Below, one piece after another: positions 62,872-64,000 of a DNA stretch of 64,000 nucleotides. The translations under genes and the position numbers were made by a program. Positions within the stretch are counted from its first letter, which is position 1. Every line of letters begins with the position of its first letter. Origin of the DNA: Spirochaetia bacterium (lineage in GTDB: Bacteria; Spirochaetota; Spirochaetia; Treponematales; Breznakiellaceae); contig BNUU01000001.1 in assembly GCA_025997595.1 (NCBI GenBank), positions 124,001 through 188,000 on the forward strand, given 5' to 3'. Below the pieces are notes generated by a model. It was not told the DNA's origin. It saw only the letters and a program-made list of their open reading frames with translations, and searched no databases.

Positions 62872-64000
62872 ATGAAGAAGGGAGTTATCGCACTCTTACT
62901 GCTGGCAATGATTTTATTGCCGGTGATGGCAGGCGGATCAAAAAATACTTCGTCGGGTAAATCCGCCGATGTATTCCCTGCCGGGAATCTGACAATTTGG
63001 GGTACCGGACAGCCCCAATTCCGCAAAATATATTATGATGAATATCTTGAAAGAAACCGTGATATAGTCCCCGGTGTAAATATCCTGATTGAACAAATTA
63101 AGACCATGGCCGACGGCCAGCAAAAAATCAAGATGTTTGCCCTCTCCGGTGATAAAGCTTCCATGCCCGAAGTTATCATGCTTGATACGGTCGGTATTAT
63201 TGAGTTGGCTTCCGCCGGGCTGCTGGTCGATCAGACCGATTATTTTACCCCCCTGGCAAATGAATTTATTGACGGCGCCGTATCGGATGCTACTATTAAA
63301 GGACGGATCTACGGTATTCCCGATTCCGTCCGTCCGCAGGTATTGTTTTACAATGCGGAGATTTTCAAAAAATACAATGTCGATCCGGCAATGATGGCTA
63401 CCTTTGATGGGTATCTTGAAGCCGGACGCCTGCTGAAGCAGCGGAGTAACGGCCAGGTATTTCTTTCCTATGTTGATCCGGGCAGTTATACCTGGAGGTA
63501 TTGGGGCCGCCGCGGTTTGATGCCCCAGGCCCAGGCCCGTATCTGGGATAATCAGGGCAATGTTATCATAGGCAGTGATCCCGGCGCCAAACTGGCCCTT
63601 GGTTTCTTTGATAAACTTTATAGCGAAGGACTGCTCTATAAAACAACCATGATGCAGCCGCCCATCTATGAAGCCACCGACGAGGGAAAAATTGCAACCT
63701 TCTACATCGGCGCATTCTGGGATGAATTCCTCCGCAAGAACCTTACCGCGACCGCCGGTAAATGGCAGGTGATGAACGCCCCAACCTTTGCCGGTATTGG
63801 AAAGAGAGGAGCCCCGGTTTCTATATCCTACTGTATCATAGACAAGTCTCCCAATAAATACACAAAACTTGTTCAGAACATTTGGTATGATTTCGAGACT
63901 AACATTAAAGCAAGAAACGGCTGGGTTGATGAGATGGAAAAAATCAACGGTCCCTATAATAACCCGGTGTCCAAAGTGCTTCTGGCGGATCCCTTCTGGC
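62872..64000 (+). CDS. Extracellular solute-binding protein (family 1, sugar type), 3' end outside the window
   Basis: The first 376 codons of a periplasmic binding protein. The signal peptide MKKGVIALLLLAMILLPVMA ends before GGSKN, with no lipobox Cys, as in the BMP protein at 3595. The mature part has NLTIWGTGQPQFRKIYYDEY and KGRIYGIPDSVRPQVLFYNA, typical of ABC sugar-binding proteins. GAGGAGAAAAAAC precedes the ATG. Permease genes presumably follow beyond the window. Confidence 0.88.
   Translation, partial: MKKGVIALLLLAMILLPVMAGGSKNTSSGKSADVFPAGNLTIWGTGQPQFRKIYYDEYLERNRDIVPGVNILIEQIKTMADGQQKIKMFALSGDKASMPEVIMLDTVGIIELASAGLLVDQTDYFTPLANEFIDGAVSDATIKGRIYGIPDSVRPQVLFYNAEIFKKYNVDPAMMATFDGYLEAGRLLKQRSNGQVFLSYVDPGSYTWRYWGRRGLMPQAQARIWDNQGNVIIGSDPGAKLALGFFDKLYSEGLLYKTTMMQPPIYEATDEGKIATFYIGAFWDEFLRKNLTATAGKWQVMNAPTFAGIGKRGAPVSISYCIIDKSPNKYTKLVQNIWYDFETNIKARNGWVDEMEKINGPYNNPVSKVLLADPFW

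Overview
The window looks like chromosome of a spirochaete, most likely a host-gut (termite-type) Treponema. The reasons are a conserved housekeeping order (rplU-prp-rpmA-obg-nadD, ispE-spoVG, rplY-tilS-ftsH), a DUF5312-like spirochaetal protein beside argS, many lipoproteins with loose spirochaetal lipoboxes, class III cyclase/FecR signalling, and a bcd-etfBA fermentation operon. The species is not proven. Most of the window is GC-rich; one short stretch (about 25.07-26.75 kb) is clearly AT-rich.

Layout. 0-3.5 kb: partial guanine deaminase, acyl-ACP thioesterase, CstA and an RseC-like protein. 3.5-8.35 kb: a BMP-type nucleoside/purine ABC importer operon (binding protein, double ATPase, two permeases). 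8.36-14 kb (minus strand): an operon of class III cyclase, a FecR-domain/repeat protein and a secreted envelope protein, followed by a beta-helix lipoprotein and uvrB. 17.5-18.4 kb: a decayed patch with a frameshifted XRE regulator and an outer-membrane barrel remnant. 18.5-25.1 kb: a sigma-54 promoter with an upstream inverted repeat drives a lipoprotein operon (LPP20-like, LpoB-like, COG3014-like) ending in an AAA+ ATPase. 25.07-26.75 kb: an AT-rich island with a PAP2 phosphatase and a reversed-order PIN toxin/antitoxin pair. 26.8-34.7 kb: a PHP phosphoesterase, a MacB/FtsX-type exporter and bcd-etfBA. 34.8-43.5 kb: tRNA-Glu, DUF5312, argS, L21, Prp, L27, Obg, a NadD-YqeK fusion, a LytR-type protein and RsfS. 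43.5-55.1 kb: an acidic protein, ispE, spoVG, tRNA-Gln with a cassette, L25, tilS, ftsH, a Ca-motif protein, a DegP-like lipoprotein and lepA. 55.1-60.6 kb (minus): an internally duplicated TSUP permease, D-lyxose isomerase, a MptE-like protein and a PpiD-like chaperone. 60.8-64 kb: tRNA-Asp, tRNA-Pro with a four-unit repeat array, a URO-D-family protein and the start of a sugar-type binding protein.

The most unusual structure is a family of hairpin-rich cassettes attached to tRNA 3' ends. One 161-bp unit follows tRNA-Gln and four units of about 194 bp follow tRNA-Pro. Each complete unit ends in a copy of its host tRNA's 3' end, opens with an arm complementary to that copy, and carries hairpins whose stems differ between loci while the apical loop keeps GGA. 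This fits either a mini-element that accretes at tRNA att sites or a structured RNA (for example a CsrA-type sponge); neither is proven. Other points of note are the microhomology-bounded duplication and 87-bp inverted repeats at the TSUP gene, a coding region that starts on the first base after tRNA-Glu, a leaderless toxin transcript, and a probable AUU start for tilS.
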